DNA of 64,000 nucleotides, taken from assembly GCA_963798795.1 (NCBI GenBank), contig CAWCUZ010000002.1, forward strand, positions 1,313,181 to 1,377,180. Reading direction: 5' to 3'. Positions 34,504-43,732 of the stretch are shown in pieces. Under the pieces are notes generated by a model. That model made no database searches and had not been told where the DNA came from. It saw only the letters and a list, made by a program, of their open reading frames with translations. How positions within the stretch are numbered: the stretch's first letter is position 1; each line of letters begins with the position of its first letter. Origin of the DNA: CAWCUZ01 sp963798795 (GTDB lineage: Bacteria; Acidobacteriota; Vicinamibacteria; Vicinamibacterales; SCN-69-37). The position numbers and the translations under genes are program-made.

Positions 34504-36010
34504 TCAATCGTGGCCCGCCGGCGGCTGCATTGCCACCGTGGTGACCATCCCGCTCACGAGATCGATGCGCCGGATGGCGTGGTTGTTCGTATCGGCCACG
34601 AACAGCGCGGTCGACGTGGCCGACAGGCCGCCCGGCTCGTAGAACTGCGCCTGTGCACGCGGGCCATCCGCAGCGCCGCGCTCTCCGGTCCCCGCAAACG
34701 ACGTCACGCGGCGGGCGCCCAGCTCGACCTGCTTGATGCGGTGGTTGTAGGTATCGGCGATGTAGAGCCTGCCGTTCGCTGCCGCCAGGCCAAGCGGGTG
34801 TTGCAGGCGCACGGCGTCGCCGGCGCCGTCGCGATCGCCGAACTCGAACAGGTCGCCACCAGCCAGCGTGTGCACGGCGTTCAATGGCGGCAGCGCGATC
34901 GTCCGGATGATATTCGACTCCGCATCCGCCACGAAGAGAATCGAGTCGATGAGCGCAAGGCCCGACGGCTGCGCGAACGCCGCCTCGTCGACCGATCCGT
35001 CCAGGCGCGCCTCCCGGCCCGATCCGGCGTATGGCAGCGCGAGCTGCCGGGCGAGGTCGACGATCCACACCTGGTGCGTACCGGCCATCGCGACAAAGAG
35101 GAGATCGCCCGCCAGTTGCAGGTCCCACGGCGAGCTCAGCGATGTCTCGCGCGCGGCCCCGCCGGCGCCTCCCCATGCCGCCTGCCGTCCGGTGCCCGCC
35201 ACCGTCGTCACACGCCGCGACGAGAGATCGACCCGCCGTACCGCGTGATTCTCGGTATCGGCGACGTAGAGCAGGTTACGCACGGCGTCCAGCGCCAGTC
35301 CCTGCGGGCGGAAGAAGCGCGCGTGTTCGGCCGCGCCATCGACCCGCCCGGCTGTGCCCGCGCCCACGACGTCGCGAATCGTCCCGTCGAAATCCGCGAC
35401 AACGACGCGATGGTGGTTCGAGTCGGCGACGCACAGCCGCCCCGACGCCTCGTCGGCGAGCACTTTGCCGGGAAACGCCAGCGTGGAAGCGGCAAGCCGT
35501 TCCGACTCGAGCGACCGCGGCAGGGGGGCTCGAATCGATCAGCCCCCGTTCGTCGAACACGTGGACCACCGCGGCGATCGCGCGGTCGAGCTCGTCGGCG
35601 TGCCCTTCTCCAGACGCCGTGGCAACCACGTAGCCCGCAGGGTCGACGAGCACCTGCGTGGGCCACGCGCGCGCGCCGTACACCTTCCAGATCGCGAACG
35701 CGGCGTCGTTCACCACCGGGTGCGTGATGTCGTAGCGCACGATGATGCGCCGCAGATTCTCGCTGTCGCGCTCGTTGGTGAACTTCGCGGAGTGCACGCC
35801 CACGACGACCAGCGCGTCGCCGTGCGCTTCCTCCAGCCGTTTGAGGTCCGGCAGGATGTGCATGCAGTTGATGCAGCCGTAGGTCCAGAAGTCGAGCAGC
35901 ACCACCTTGCCGCGCAAGGCTCTCAACGTGAGCGGCGCCGCCACGTTGAACCACTCGCTGCCGCCGGTCAGCTCCGGCGCGCGAATGCGAGCGTCGGCCG
36001 GGTCGGCCAC
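34504..36010 (-). CDS. Thioredoxin-like/NHL-repeat protein (NHLRC2-like), one frameshift
   Basis: Two overlapping frames make one protein of about 500 residues. The N-terminal part (start 36010) is a TlpA-type thioredoxin fold with LLDFWTYGCINCMHILPDL (C-x-x-C active site), VVVGVHSAKF and WPTQVLVDPAG. After GLIDSSP the frame shifts in a run of six G (35523-35528, plus strand), continuing LPRSLESERLAASTLAFPGKVLADE. Six NHL repeats then follow (LCVADSNHHRVVVAD, LYVADTENHAVRRVD, LFVADAESNIIRTI, LYIADTYNHRIKQV, LFVADTNNHAIRRID), forming a beta propeller. This matches bacterial homologues of NHLRC2. A homopolymer miscall is the likely cause of the break. Confidence 0.8.
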
Positions 36011-36020
36011 GCCCGGGAAC

Positions 36021-36842
36021 CTACTCGTCGCCGCCGCGGCCCCGGCCGCGCCGGTTCACGGGCGCCATCTCCACCAGCCGCCGCAGCTCGACAATCGGCG
36101 CCTTGTTGTCGTCGACCTGCAGACGCAGCACGACGTCGTTGTGCAGCCACACGCCGGCGTCCTTCTTGACGACGATGAGCGCGGCGCTCTGCAGGCCGCG
36201 CGTGTCGCCGCCGGCGTCGCGCCCCGCTTCGAGCGCGGCTACGAGCCGGAGCGAGATGTGGTTGCGGCGGCCGCTCGCGTCCGTCTCGGAGTCTTCGAAC
36301 GCCTTGACCATGTTCGCCACGACGTCCGGACCCGCCAGGATGTTGCCCTGCGCCGTGCAGTTCTTCCCCTGCTTGTCGCCGGCCCAGGTCGTGGCCTCGG
36401 GTCCGGTGTAGGCGGCCATCTCGCCCATCGGGTTCATCACGGCGAACTGCCGGCCCGCCTTGGGCCAGGGCCGGCCGTTCAGGCCGGGATCGTCGTCCTG
36501 ATCGAGCAGCCGCTTGACGATGTCGGCGGGCTTCACGCCCTGCCGCAGCAGCTCCAGGCCTTTCGGTCCGTAACTCACGTCGACGATGGCCTGCGTCGCC
36601 ACGGCGCCGACGCCTGCCTCGGCCCACAGCACACCGTTGCCGACCGAGAAGACGCGCGACTGCACGGCGGCGCCAATCTCGCCCGTCTGCGGGTCGTAGC
36701 CGAGAATCGAGAACGTGCCGGGCGGGTCGTTCGGGCCGTTGGCGGGAATGCCGCTGCCCTGCCGCTGCAGCGGGTGCGCGCCCAGCGTGGTCATGGCGAG
36801 CGCGGCAATCACGAGAGCCGCGATGCGCAGTCGAGTCCGCAT
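36021..36842 (-). CDS. DUF1028 family (Ntn-hydrolase-like) exported protein
   Basis: 273 residues from ATG 36842 with a signal peptide. The family signature is clear: FSILGYDPQTGEIGAAVQSRVFSVGNGVLWAEAGVGAVATQAIVDVSYGPKGLELL, then DPGLNGRPWPKAGRQFAVMNPMGEMAAYTG, and TAQGNILAGPDVVANMVKAFE. DUF1028 proteins have an Ntn-hydrolase-like fold and are thought to cleave amide bonds; the substrate is unknown. It ends in a Gly/Arg tail and lies 10 bases before the thioredoxin-NHL gene and 17 after the hydrolase gene, all in one direction. Confidence 0.88.
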   Translation of the reverse strand: MRTRLRIAALVIAALAMTTLGAHPLQRQGSGIPANGPNDPPGTFSILGYDPQTGEIGAAVQSRVFSVGNGVLWAEAGVGAVATQAIVDVSYGPKGLELLRQGVKPADIVKRLLDQDDDPGLNGRPWPKAGRQFAVMNPMGEMAAYTGPEATTWAGDKQGKNCTAQGNILAGPDVVANMVKAFEDSETDASGRRNHISLRLVAALEAGRDAGGDTRGLQSAALIVVKKDAGVWLHNDVVLRLQVDDNKAPIVELRRLVEMAPVNRRGRGRGGDE

Positions 36843-36859
36843 GGTGCCTCCTGTGCTGG

Positions 36860-37837
36860 TCACCGCCGGATGGGCGGCCTGGTGAGGAAGTTCACGACCG
36901 CCGCCATCCACGCGTCGTGCGTGTCCTCGAGGTGCGCCGCGTGATCCGCGCCGGGGAGCACGACGAGCTGGCGGTCCTGCGTCGCCAGACGCGCGAAGAA
37001 CTTGCCGGCATCCTCGTGCGGAATGCCCGGATCGCGCTCGCCGTAGATGACGAGCGTCGGCACCGTCACACGCGACGGCTTGAGATCGTTGTACTCGGCG
37101 TCGTTCTTCAGGTCCGCCATGATCGGATCCGCTTTGAGCGCCTGGTCGACGAAGGCCTTGACGACGGCCGGAGGCGTGACGAGCGGCGAAATGAAATCGC
37201 TCGCGGCCGACTCGGCCGTGTTCGGCGTGCGGCTCGGCTCGCCCGGCAGGCTCGCATCGGCGAACTGGAGGTCGGGATCGAAGGCGAACCCGAAGAGCAC
37301 GAGGGCCGAGACGCGCGATGGCGCCCTTTGCGCCGCGAACTCGGCAATGGCTGCGCCTCTCGACCAGCCGATGAGCGCCGGGGTCGGAAGGCTGGGATGC
37401 TGCTGCGCGACCCACGCGAGCACGTTGACCACGTCGGCGGCCGCGCGGCGCGGCGTCAGCCAGCCCGTCGAGTCACGCGGCGTTGCGCCATACCCGCGCA
37501 GGTCGACGGCGTAGGCCGCAAAGCCGCGCGCCGAGAGGTCCATCATGACCGACCGGTGCAGGCCCGGCACCTGGAGGTCGAAGTCGGGCAGACTGCTCCA
37601 GGTCCGGCCGTGGACCAGCAGCACCGCGGCTTTGGGCGCCGCTGGCCGACGCGCCCAGATCGCCATCGGGTGGCCGTCGGACGGCACGGTGAAGCGCTCG
37701 GGCGGCGAGACCGTCTGCTCCGCCGGAGCGGCGGCGGGTGTCTCGTGCGGCGTGGCCGCCGCGCGCGACTGCGCCCAGACGGCAGCGCCCGCGACCGCCG
37801 CGATGACGACCGTCGTCAGCACATAGGCTCGTCTCAT
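36860..37837 (-). CDS. Alpha/beta hydrolase
   Basis: 325 residues with an N-terminal signal or anchor. The fold signature is complete: AVLLVHGRTWSS (oxyanion region), YAVDLRGYGATPRD, nucleophile elbow GWSRGAA (Ser), acid in YGERDPGIPHE (Asp) and catalytic His in GADHAAH. An esterase or dipeptide-hydrolase role outside the cytosol is possible, but the substrate is not known. It heads a co-directional group with DUF1028 and the thioredoxin-NHL gene. Confidence 0.85.
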   Translation of the reverse strand: MRRAYVLTTVVIAAVAGAAVWAQSRAAATPHETPAAAPAEQTVSPPERFTVPSDGHPMAIWARRPAAPKAAVLLVHGRTWSSLPDFDLQVPGLHRSVMMDLSARGFAAYAVDLRGYGATPRDSTGWLTPRRAAADVVNVLAWVAQQHPSLPTPALIGWSRGAAIAEFAAQRAPSRVSALVLFGFAFDPDLQFADASLPGEPSRTPNTAESAASDFISPLVTPPAVVKAFVDQALKADPIMADLKNDAEYNDLKPSRVTVPTLVIYGERDPGIPHEDAGKFFARLATQDRQLVVLPGADHAAHLEDTHDAWMAAVVNFLTRPPIRR

Positions 37838-37939
37838 GCGGTCTTATTATGCCAGCCGGGCGAGGATGTCCGCGGGGACGCGGTCGCGCAGGTCGGGACG
37901 CGACTCGAGCAGGCGCGCGATGTCGGCCCCGCAGCGCGA

Positions 37940-38665
37940 TCAAACGCGCACGTCGGCGAACGATGAGATCGACGCGAACGCGCCGGCGTCGGGTTGCGGC
38001 GCATTGCCGGGGCGAAGGCTGAGCAGGACCGGCAGGCCGGCCTCCCGCGCGGCGGCGAGTTCCGCTGTCACATCGGAGATGAACAGCACGACGGCCGGTA
38101 GCAGATCCAACGCGCGAGCGATCGCCGTGTAGCTCGAGGCCGCGCGCTTGGGCCCGACGTCCGTGTCGAAGAACGCGTCGGTGCACGTCGTCAGGTCGCC
38201 GGCGGGCGTGGACTCGAAGAGGCGCCGCTGCGCCAGGACGCTGCCGGACGAGTAGATCGCGATCCGCAGGCCTGCGCCGTGCCAGGCCCGGATCGCATCC
38301 GGCACGTCGTCGAACACCCGGCCGCGCAGCTCGCCCGCCTGGTAGCCGCGCTCCCAGATGAGGCCCTGCAGCCGTTTGAGGCCGGGTGACTTGCGGTCAC
38401 GATCCATGAGCCACTCGAGGTAGGGAACCGGTGGGGGAAACGGCGGCGGCTCGTCGCCGCGGGCGCGGTCGTCACGGTGCTCCGCCGCGAGCAACCGCAT
38501 CGCGGCGCGCACCTCGTCCGAGCGGCCGGCATCGCGCAGGAATTCCGCCAGCCGGGCGCGCGCGTACGGAAACAGCTCGTCGCGGACGAACGCGATGGGC
38601 GTGGTGGTGCCTTCGATGTCGAGCAGCACCGCGCGGATGCCGCGGGCGCCGGGCGCGATGGTCAC
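37940..38665 (-). CDS. mtnC: Acireductone synthase (enolase-phosphatase E1)
   Basis: 241 residues. The HAD motifs are those of MtnC: AVLLDIEGTTTPIAFVRDELFPYARARL (motif I with D-x-E), IAIYSSGSVLAQRRLFEST (motif II), GPKRAASSYTAIA (motif III Lys) and VLFISDVTAELAAAREAG (motif IV). It enolises and dephosphorylates 2,3-diketo-5-methylthiopentyl-1-phosphate to acireductone in methionine salvage. The GTG start overlaps the mtnD stop by 4 bases (GTGA), which decides it against an upstream TTG. Confidence 0.93.
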   Translation of the reverse strand: MTIAPGARGIRAVLLDIEGTTTPIAFVRDELFPYARARLAEFLRDAGRSDEVRAAMRLLAAEHRDDRARGDEPPPFPPPVPYLEWLMDRDRKSPGLKRLQGLIWERGYQAGELRGRVFDDVPDAIRAWHGAGLRIAIYSSGSVLAQRRLFESTPAGDLTTCTDAFFDTDVGPKRAASSYTAIARALDLLPAVVLFISDVTAELAAAREAGLPVLLSLRPGNAPQPDAGAFASISSFADVRV

Positions 38666-39231
38666 CGGCCGGGCGCGAGGTTCGGCGCGAAGTACGCAGG
38701 CCCGAAGCAGACCGGCTGGAAGTTCCGATCCGCGCCGCTCTGCGTGTAGTGCGGTGTCCACCCGGACGGGTCCTGGAACAGCCGGATCGCGCGAATCCGC
38801 CGGTCGGTGCACAGGTCGAACCAATGGTGCGTCCCGCGCGGCACGCGGATCAGATCGCCGGCCTCGACCTCGATCGCGAACACCGGGCCGTCCGTCGGAT
38901 GGATATGGAACAGCCCGCGGCCTTCGACGATGAAGCGCACCTCGTCCTCGTCGTGCCAGTGCTCGGAGTTGAACTTGCCGAGCATGGCCTCGAGGCCCGG
39001 CGTGTTTGGAAAGACGTCGATGACATCGGCGGTGACGTAGCTTCCGCGCGCCTTCAGCTCATCGATCTTCGGCTTGTAGGCGGCAAGCAGGGCCTCGGCT
39101 GGAGCGCCGGGAGCCACCGGCGTCGACGCGTCCGCGCGCTCGTAGTCGATGCCCTGCGATGCCAGGAACGCCTGGACCTCGGCCGCGTCGCGAATGGTGC
39201 GGTTGGCTTCCGGAATTCTCACCAGCGCCAT
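38662..39231 (-). CDS. mtnD: Acireductone dioxygenase
   Basis: 189 residues from ATG 39231, preceded by an aaggag site. It is a cupin with the metal ligands His91, His93, Glu97 (EHWHDEDE) and His135 (PRGTHHWFD), in the same spacing as the Klebsiella ARD. FIVEGRGLFHIHP and FQDPSGWTPHYT also match. With iron it makes the 2-keto-4-methylthiobutyrate precursor of methionine; with nickel it makes an off-pathway product. It is translationally coupled to mtnC, the preceding enzyme step. Confidence 0.94.
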   Translation of the reverse strand: MALVRIPEANRTIRDAAEVQAFLASQGIDYERADASTPVAPGAPAEALLAAYKPKIDELKARGSYVTADVIDVFPNTPGLEAMLGKFNSEHWHDEDEVRFIVEGRGLFHIHPTDGPVFAIEVEAGDLIRVPRGTHHWFDLCTDRRIRAIRLFQDPSGWTPHYTQSGADRNFQPVCFGPAYFAPNLAPGR

Positions 39232-40028
39232 GTCGTGCTCCTTCTCCAGGCTACACGAGGATAGTGCTCCAAAGAAAAGGCGCGCGCAAGGCGCGGCGTC
39301 GACGCCTGGCGCCTCCGCGACAGAGAGGGGTGCGGAAGATAGAGCACGTCGAGCCGCACGACGCGCGGCGCCAGCGTCTGCATTGCCGCGAGATCGGAGC
39401 GGAACTCCGATGCGCCGCGCACGTGGGCCGCAACGGCGGCGTGCCGTTCGACCGACAGGTCCGACGGCTCCACGCGGATGAACACCTGGGGATGGCCCGT
39501 CTTGAGGAACTCGAGCGCGCCATGGCGCCAGTCGACGATCATGCCGCCGTAGTCCCAATTGAAGCCGACGAGGCGCACGGCCGTGCCGTTCAGCCGCTGG
39601 ATTTCGGCGAGCGGCGTCCCGAGCGTGATGCCCGGCGCGACGGCCCAGTCGCTCGACACCTCGCCGGACCCGCGCAGGCGCGCCGACGCCGGCCGGGCGC
39701 GGGCCGCCTCGTCCTGCCAGATGATCTCGAGCCGGCGGTGCGGGTCGTCCGGACACACGATGGTGCCGAGCGGCTGATTGGCGGGCGCCACCTCGTCGAG
39801 CTCGATGCGCGCGTCCTCGAGCGAGGCGTCACCGAATTGAGCGGCGAGATCCGCGCGCGTCGTGTCCGCCGTGATGAGCGGCGGGGCGCCGTCGGGCGCG
39901 ACGAGCCAGAGCCGTTCGGCGGCCGGCCCGCACACCGGCGCCGGCGTCTGCTGCCCGGCCGCGGAGGCGGACGCGAGCAACAGCGCCAGTGCGGCCACGA
40001 CGAGCCCAAAACGCTCGATGAGGCTCAC
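39219..40028 (-). CDS. Conserved exported protein, unknown function
   Basis: 269 residues with a signal peptide (residues 1-24). Conserved-looking blocks are PLITADTTRADLAAQFGDASLEDARI, DDPHRRLEIIWQDEAA, ITLGTPLAEIQRLNGTAVRLVGFNWDYGG and a ligand-free C-terminus. I know similar exported proteins in Gammaproteobacteria and Acidobacteria, but no function is assigned. The last part overlaps the mtnD start by 13 bases and its final 40 residues are Arg-rich and less convincing; a shortened true end by a missed indel is possible. Confidence 0.6.
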   Translation of the reverse strand: MSLIERFGLVVAALALLLASASAAGQQTPAPVCGPAAERLWLVAPDGAPPLITADTTRADLAAQFGDASLEDARIELDEVAPANQPLGTIVCPDDPHRRLEIIWQDEAARARPASARLRGSGEVSSDWAVAPGITLGTPLAEIQRLNGTAVRLVGFNWDYGGMIVDWRHGALEFLKTGHPQVFIRVEPSDLSVERHAAVAAHVRGASEFRSDLAAMQTLAPRVVRLDVLYLPHPSLSRRRQASTPRLARAFSLEHYPRVAWRRSTTWRW

Positions 40029-40076
40029 GACTCATCGTATCCGCCGATGTGTGATTTGTGATTTGTGATTTGCGAG

Positions 40077-41639
40077 CTACCGGCGGCCGCCGAGCACCGA
40101 GCCCAGGATGCCGCGCAGAATCGAGCGGCCCATGCCGGACCCGACCGACCGCGCGGCGCTGCGGGCGGCGGACTCGAAGATGCCTTCGTGATGGCCGCCG
40201 CGGGGTCCGGTCGAGCCGAAGAGCACGTCCGACAGCGACGGCCCCGCCTGGGTCGCGGCTGGCGGCCGCGGGGACGTTCCGAACGGGCCGGACGATGCGG
40301 CCGGCTCGTCCGGTCTGGACGCCGGCGGTGCCGCGGGCGGGGTTGCCGCCGGACTCCGGCTCGCGCGCGCCCTGAGCCGCTCGTACGCCGACTCGCGGTC
40401 GACCGCCTGTTCGTAGTGGTGGCCCAGGACCGACGCGCCGCGCGCCGTCGCGCGCTCGTCGTCGCTGAGCGGCCCCATGCGCGAGGCCGGCGGCAGGATC
40501 CAGGCGCGTTCCACGACGGCTGGGACGCCCTTCGCGTCGAGGCACGAGACCAGCGCCTCTCCGACGGCCAGTTCCTGGATGGCGTGCTCCGTATCGAGCT
40601 GCGGATTGGCGCGCAGGGTCTCGGCCGCCGTCCTGACCGCCTTCTGGTCGTGCGGCGTGAACGCCCTGAGCGCGTGCTGGACGCGGTTGCCGAGTTGTCC
40701 CAGCACCTTGTCGGGCACGTCGCTCGGATTCTGCGTCACGAAATAGACGCCGACGCCTTTCGACCGGATCAGCCGCACCACCTGTTCGATCTTCTCGATG
40801 AGCAGCGCCGGCGCGTCCTCGAACAGCAGGTGCGCCTCGTCGAAGAAGAACACCAGCACCGGCCTGTCGGGATCGCCGGCCTCGGGCAGCCGTTCGAACA
40901 GCTCCGACAGCATCCACAAGAGGAACGTGGAGTAGACGGCCGGCGCGTTCAGCAGCCGGCCCGCCGACAGGATGTTCACGACGCCGCGGCCGAGGGTGTC
41001 GGTCTGGATGAGATCGTCGATGTCGAGCATCGGCTCGCCGAAGAACCGCGTGCCGCCCTGCTGTTCGACCTCGACCAGGGCCCGCTGGATCGCGCCGATG
41101 GACGCCGCCGAGATGTTCCCGTACCGGGTCGTGAACTCGCGGGCGTTGTCGCCCACGAACTGGAGCATCGCCTGCAGGTCCTTCAGGTCCAGGAGCAGCA
41201 GTCCCGCCTCGTCGGCGATCTTGAAGACGAGTGTGAGGACGCCCCGCTGAATGTCGTTGAGGCGCAGCAGGCGCGCGAGCAGCAGCGGGCCCATGTCCGA
41301 GATGGTCGCGCGCACCGGATGGCCGCGGTCGCCGGCCACGTCCCAGAACTCCACCGGGGCCGCGGACCAGGCGGGCGCGTCCAGCCCGAGGCGCGTCAGC
41401 CGCTCCGTGAGTTTGGGCGACGCCGCGCCGGCCGCGGCCAGCCCGGCCAGGTCGCCCTTGACGTCGGCCAGAAAGACGGGCACGCCGATGCGCGAAAAGC
41501 GCTCGGCGAGTACCTGCAGCGTGACGGTCTTGCCGGTGCCCGTCGCCCCGGTGATGAGGCCGTGCCGGTTGGCCATCGACGGCAGAAGCGCCAGGTCGGC
41601 GCCGGCGGGCGTGCGCGCGAAAACGAGGGGATCGGACAT
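40077..41639 (-). CDS. DUF853/HerA-like ATPase (YjgR type)
   Basis: 520 residues from ATG 41639; a start at 41687 is in frame but not protein-like. Walker A GATGTGKT is at residues 31-38 and Walker B is in VLVFFFDEAHLLFEDAP. FLADVKGDLAGLA, YGNISAASIGAIQRALVEVE, GRGVVNILSA and GVGVYFVTQNPSDVP are family motifs. A Pro/Ala-rich linker precedes a C-terminal GRSILRGILGSVLGGRR, which is the conserved DUF853 tail. The family is related to the HerA-FtsK ATPases; its role is unknown. A palindromic repeat lies just upstream. Confidence 0.92.
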   Translation of the reverse strand: MSDPLVFARTPAGADLALLPSMANRHGLITGATGTGKTVTLQVLAERFSRIGVPVFLADVKGDLAGLAAAGAASPKLTERLTRLGLDAPAWSAAPVEFWDVAGDRGHPVRATISDMGPLLLARLLRLNDIQRGVLTLVFKIADEAGLLLLDLKDLQAMLQFVGDNAREFTTRYGNISAASIGAIQRALVEVEQQGGTRFFGEPMLDIDDLIQTDTLGRGVVNILSAGRLLNAPAVYSTFLLWMLSELFERLPEAGDPDRPVLVFFFDEAHLLFEDAPALLIEKIEQVVRLIRSKGVGVYFVTQNPSDVPDKVLGQLGNRVQHALRAFTPHDQKAVRTAAETLRANPQLDTEHAIQELAVGEALVSCLDAKGVPAVVERAWILPPASRMGPLSDDERATARGASVLGHHYEQAVDRESAYERLRARASRSPAATPPAAPPASRPDEPAASSGPFGTSPRPPAATQAGPSLSDVLFGSTGPRGGHHEGIFESAARSAARSVGSGMGRSILRGILGSVLGGRR

Positions 41640-41691
41640 GGGCCCGACAGCGTAGCGCAAAGACGCCCCCGGTGCGATCCGAACCATGGCG

Positions 41692-41713
41692 CCCCGGGTC
41701 TTCAGACCCGGGG
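41692..41713. repeat. Perfect palindrome with CTTCAG core (REP-like)
   Basis: ccccgggtct-tc-agacccgggg, ten-base arms and a two-base loop, between the DUF853 and HTH-Mop genes. The same gggtcttcagaccc core recurs at 52665-52686. Confidence 0.9.
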
Positions 41714-41717
41714 AAAC

Positions 41718-42185
41718 TCAGGAACGCCGCGACCGCCGGCTCGCCACGCCAGGCCGCCGCACCGGGCCCGCCTCGCGCGCGATCATCACCTCCGTCGACT
41801 TGACGATCGCGAGCGCTTCGTCGCCGCGCTCGAGGCCGAGCTCTTCGACCGCATCCCGCGTGATCACGGACGTGAGGCTCTGGTCGCCGATCCGCAGGCG
41901 CACCTGCGCGAGCACGCCGCTCACCCGCACCTCCTCGACGAGGCCGCGCAGTTGATTGCGGCCGCTGATGGCCACGATCACCGGCTTGACGCGGGCGCGC
42001 GACGCAGGGCGCGACGGCAGGGGCCGCCCGGAGGCCGCGCGCAGCCGTGCCACCTCCGACTCGTCGATCCGGTGGTGGCCGCCGGCGGTCTGCGTGGTGC
42101 GCAGGACGCCCTTGTAGATCCACTGCTTGAGCGTCGAGTAGCTGACGCCGAGCCGATCGGCGGCGTCGCTGACGGTGAGCAGCAT
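41718..42185 (-). CDS. HTH-Mop (TOBE) protein, probable molybdate-responsive regulator
   Basis: 155 residues. Residues 1-50 (LLTVSDAADRLGVSYSTLKQWIYKGVLRTTQTAGGHHRI) are a MerR/excisionase-type winged HTH. Residues about 68-135 (ISGRNQLRGLVEEVRVSGVLAQVRLRIGDQSLTSVITRDAVEELGLERGDEALAIVKSTEVMIA) are a Mop/TOBE domain that binds molybdate or tungstate. It is divergent from modABC, with 91 bases between, so it probably regulates that operon in place of ModE. The C-terminus is a short basic tail. Confidence 0.85.
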   Translation of the reverse strand: MLLTVSDAADRLGVSYSTLKQWIYKGVLRTTQTAGGHHRIDESEVARLRAASGRPLPSRPASRARVKPVIVAISGRNQLRGLVEEVRVSGVLAQVRLRIGDQSLTSVITRDAVEELGLERGDEALAIVKSTEVMIAREAGPVRRPGVASRRSRRS

Positions 42186-42276
42186 CGGGACCCTCCATGG
42201 CGGCCGCCTCGGGGCAGCCTGTATCGACTTGAACCGGTCTGGAGAATCATATCAAACCGCACTAAACTGGGACACG

Positions 42277-43065
42277 ATGCCGATTCGCGCCGTTGTCGCC
42301 GTGGCGATCCTGAGTGCCATTCCGCCGTTCGCCACTGCGCGCCGTCCGGCGGATCAGCCGCCGCCCCTGCTGGTCTCGGCGGCCGCCAGCCTGACCGATG
42401 CCATGGGGGACGTGACGCACCGCTACGAGCGGTCCACCGGGGTGCGGGTGACGCTGAACGTCGGCGCGTCGAGCGCGCTCGCACGCCAGGTCGTGAGCGG
42501 CGCGCCGGTCGACGTGTTCCTGAGCGCGGACCAGGCGCAGATGGACGTGGTCGCGCGGGCGGGCCGGCTCGTGCCGGGCACCAGGTTCGACCTCCTTCTC
42601 AACCAGCTCGTCGTCGTCGAGCCGTCGGACCGCGCGAAGCCGCTCGCGACGATCCGCGATCTGGCGGCACCCGGCATCCGGCGGATTGCCGCGGCCAACC
42701 CGGACGCGGTGCCGGCCGGCGTGTACGCGAAGCGCTATCTCGAATCGCAGCAGATCTGGACGGCCATCCAGCCGAAGATCGTGCCGACGCTCGACGTGCG
42801 GGCCGCGCTGGCGGCCGTGGACGGCGGCAACGTGGACGCGGCGTTCGTCTATCGCACGGACGCCGCGGTCGCCAAGCGCGCGACGGTCGTGTTTCGCGTG
42901 GCCATCGCGGACGGCCCGCGGATCACCTATCCGGCCGCGGCCATCGTCGACTCGCCGCGGATCGACGCGGCGCGCCGGTTCCTCGCGTACCTGCGCGGCC
43001 CCGAGGCGGCCGCGGTCTTCGAACGGCTCGGGTTCATCACGGTCGAGGCGCCGCGTGGGCGCTGA
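42277..43065 (+). CDS. modA: Molybdate ABC transporter, substrate-binding protein
   Basis: 262 residues from ATG 42277 with a signal peptide. LLVSAAASLTDAMGDVTHRYERSTGVRVTLNVGASSALARQV is the ModA oxyanion-binding N-terminus (two Ser/Ala loops), followed by GAPVDVFLSADQAQMD, AAANPDAVPAGVYAKRYLE and VDAAFVYRTDA with the conserved Tyr. It binds molybdate in the periplasm and delivers it to ModB. The stop overlaps the modB GTG start by 11 bases. Confidence 0.94.
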   Translation: MPIRAVVAVAILSAIPPFATARRPADQPPPLLVSAAASLTDAMGDVTHRYERSTGVRVTLNVGASSALARQVVSGAPVDVFLSADQAQMDVVARAGRLVPGTRFDLLLNQLVVVEPSDRAKPLATIRDLAAPGIRRIAAANPDAVPAGVYAKRYLESQQIWTAIQPKIVPTLDVRAALAAVDGGNVDAAFVYRTDAAVAKRATVVFRVAIADGPRITYPAAAIVDSPRIDAARRFLAYLRGPEAAAVFERLGFITVEAPRGR

Positions 43066-43732
43066 CCTCTGGTCGATTGCCTGGTTCACGCTGCTGACGG
43101 CCGGCGCCGCCACGCTGGTGATGATCCCGCCGGGCGTGGCGCTGGCATGGGCGCTGGCACGCCGGCGGTTCCCGGGCAAGAATCTCGTCGACACGGCCGC
43201 GTCGCTGCCGCTCGTGATGCCGCCGGTGGCGACCGGCCTGATCCTGCTCTACCTGTTCGGCCGCCGCGGGCCCATCGGCGGACCGCTGGAGGGATGGGGA
43301 CTGGACGTCGTGTTCACGTGGCGGGCGGTGGTGCTCGCCATGGCGGTCATGGGCTTTCCCCTCCTCGTGCGCACGGCCCGATCGGGCATCGAGCAGGTCT
43401 GGCCTCGCTACGAGCACCTTGCGGCCTCGCTCGGCGCCGGGCCATGGCGGGTCTTCTTCACGGTCACGCTGCCGCTGGCCGCGCGTCCGATTCTGGCGGG
43501 CGCTCTGCTCGCGTTCTCGCGGGCCGTTGGCGAGTTCGGCGCGACGATTCTCGTCGCCGGCAGCATTCCCGGCCGGACGCAGACGCTGGCGCTGGCCATC
43601 TTCAACGAAACGCAGGTCGGCCACGACCGCGCCGCCGCGCAGTTGCTCGCGGTGTCGGTCGTGATCGCCTTCGCCGCGGTGTCGGCATCCAACGCCCTCA
43701 TGCGGCGGCCCCTGGGCGGACGCCGCGGGTGA
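43055..43732 (+). CDS. modB: Molybdate ABC transporter, permease
   Basis: 225 residues from GTG 43055. Five to six membrane helices are visible. The EAA loop (YEHLAASLGAGPWRVFFTVTLP) that contacts ModC is intact, as are LPLVMPPVATGLILLYLFGRRGPIG and SRAVGEFGATILVAGSIPGRTQTLALAIF, both typical of ModB. It overlaps modA upstream and its TGA overlaps the modC ATG. Confidence 0.94.
   Translation: MGADLWSIAWFTLLTAGAATLVMIPPGVALAWALARRRFPGKNLVDTAASLPLVMPPVATGLILLYLFGRRGPIGGPLEGWGLDVVFTWRAVVLAMAVMGFPLLVRTARSGIEQVWPRYEHLAASLGAGPWRVFFTVTLPLAARPILAGALLAFSRAVGEFGATILVAGSIPGRTQTLALAIFNETQVGHDRAAAQLLAVSVVIAFAAVSASNALMRRPLGGRRG

Noticed and set aside
37845..37939. Minus-strand fragment reading ADIARLLESRPDLRDRVPADILARLA after mtnC
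   Set aside because: Protein-like but too short, with no start or family; noted only as a possible remnant.
42223..42276. Promoter and ModE-like operator before modA
   Set aside because: TTGAAC and TATCAA-like hexamers are 15 bases apart and no clear palindrome was found.
40065..43097. 1010-codon + strand ORF opposite the DUF853 gene
   Set aside because: Antisense shadow; the minus-strand product has full ATPase motifs.
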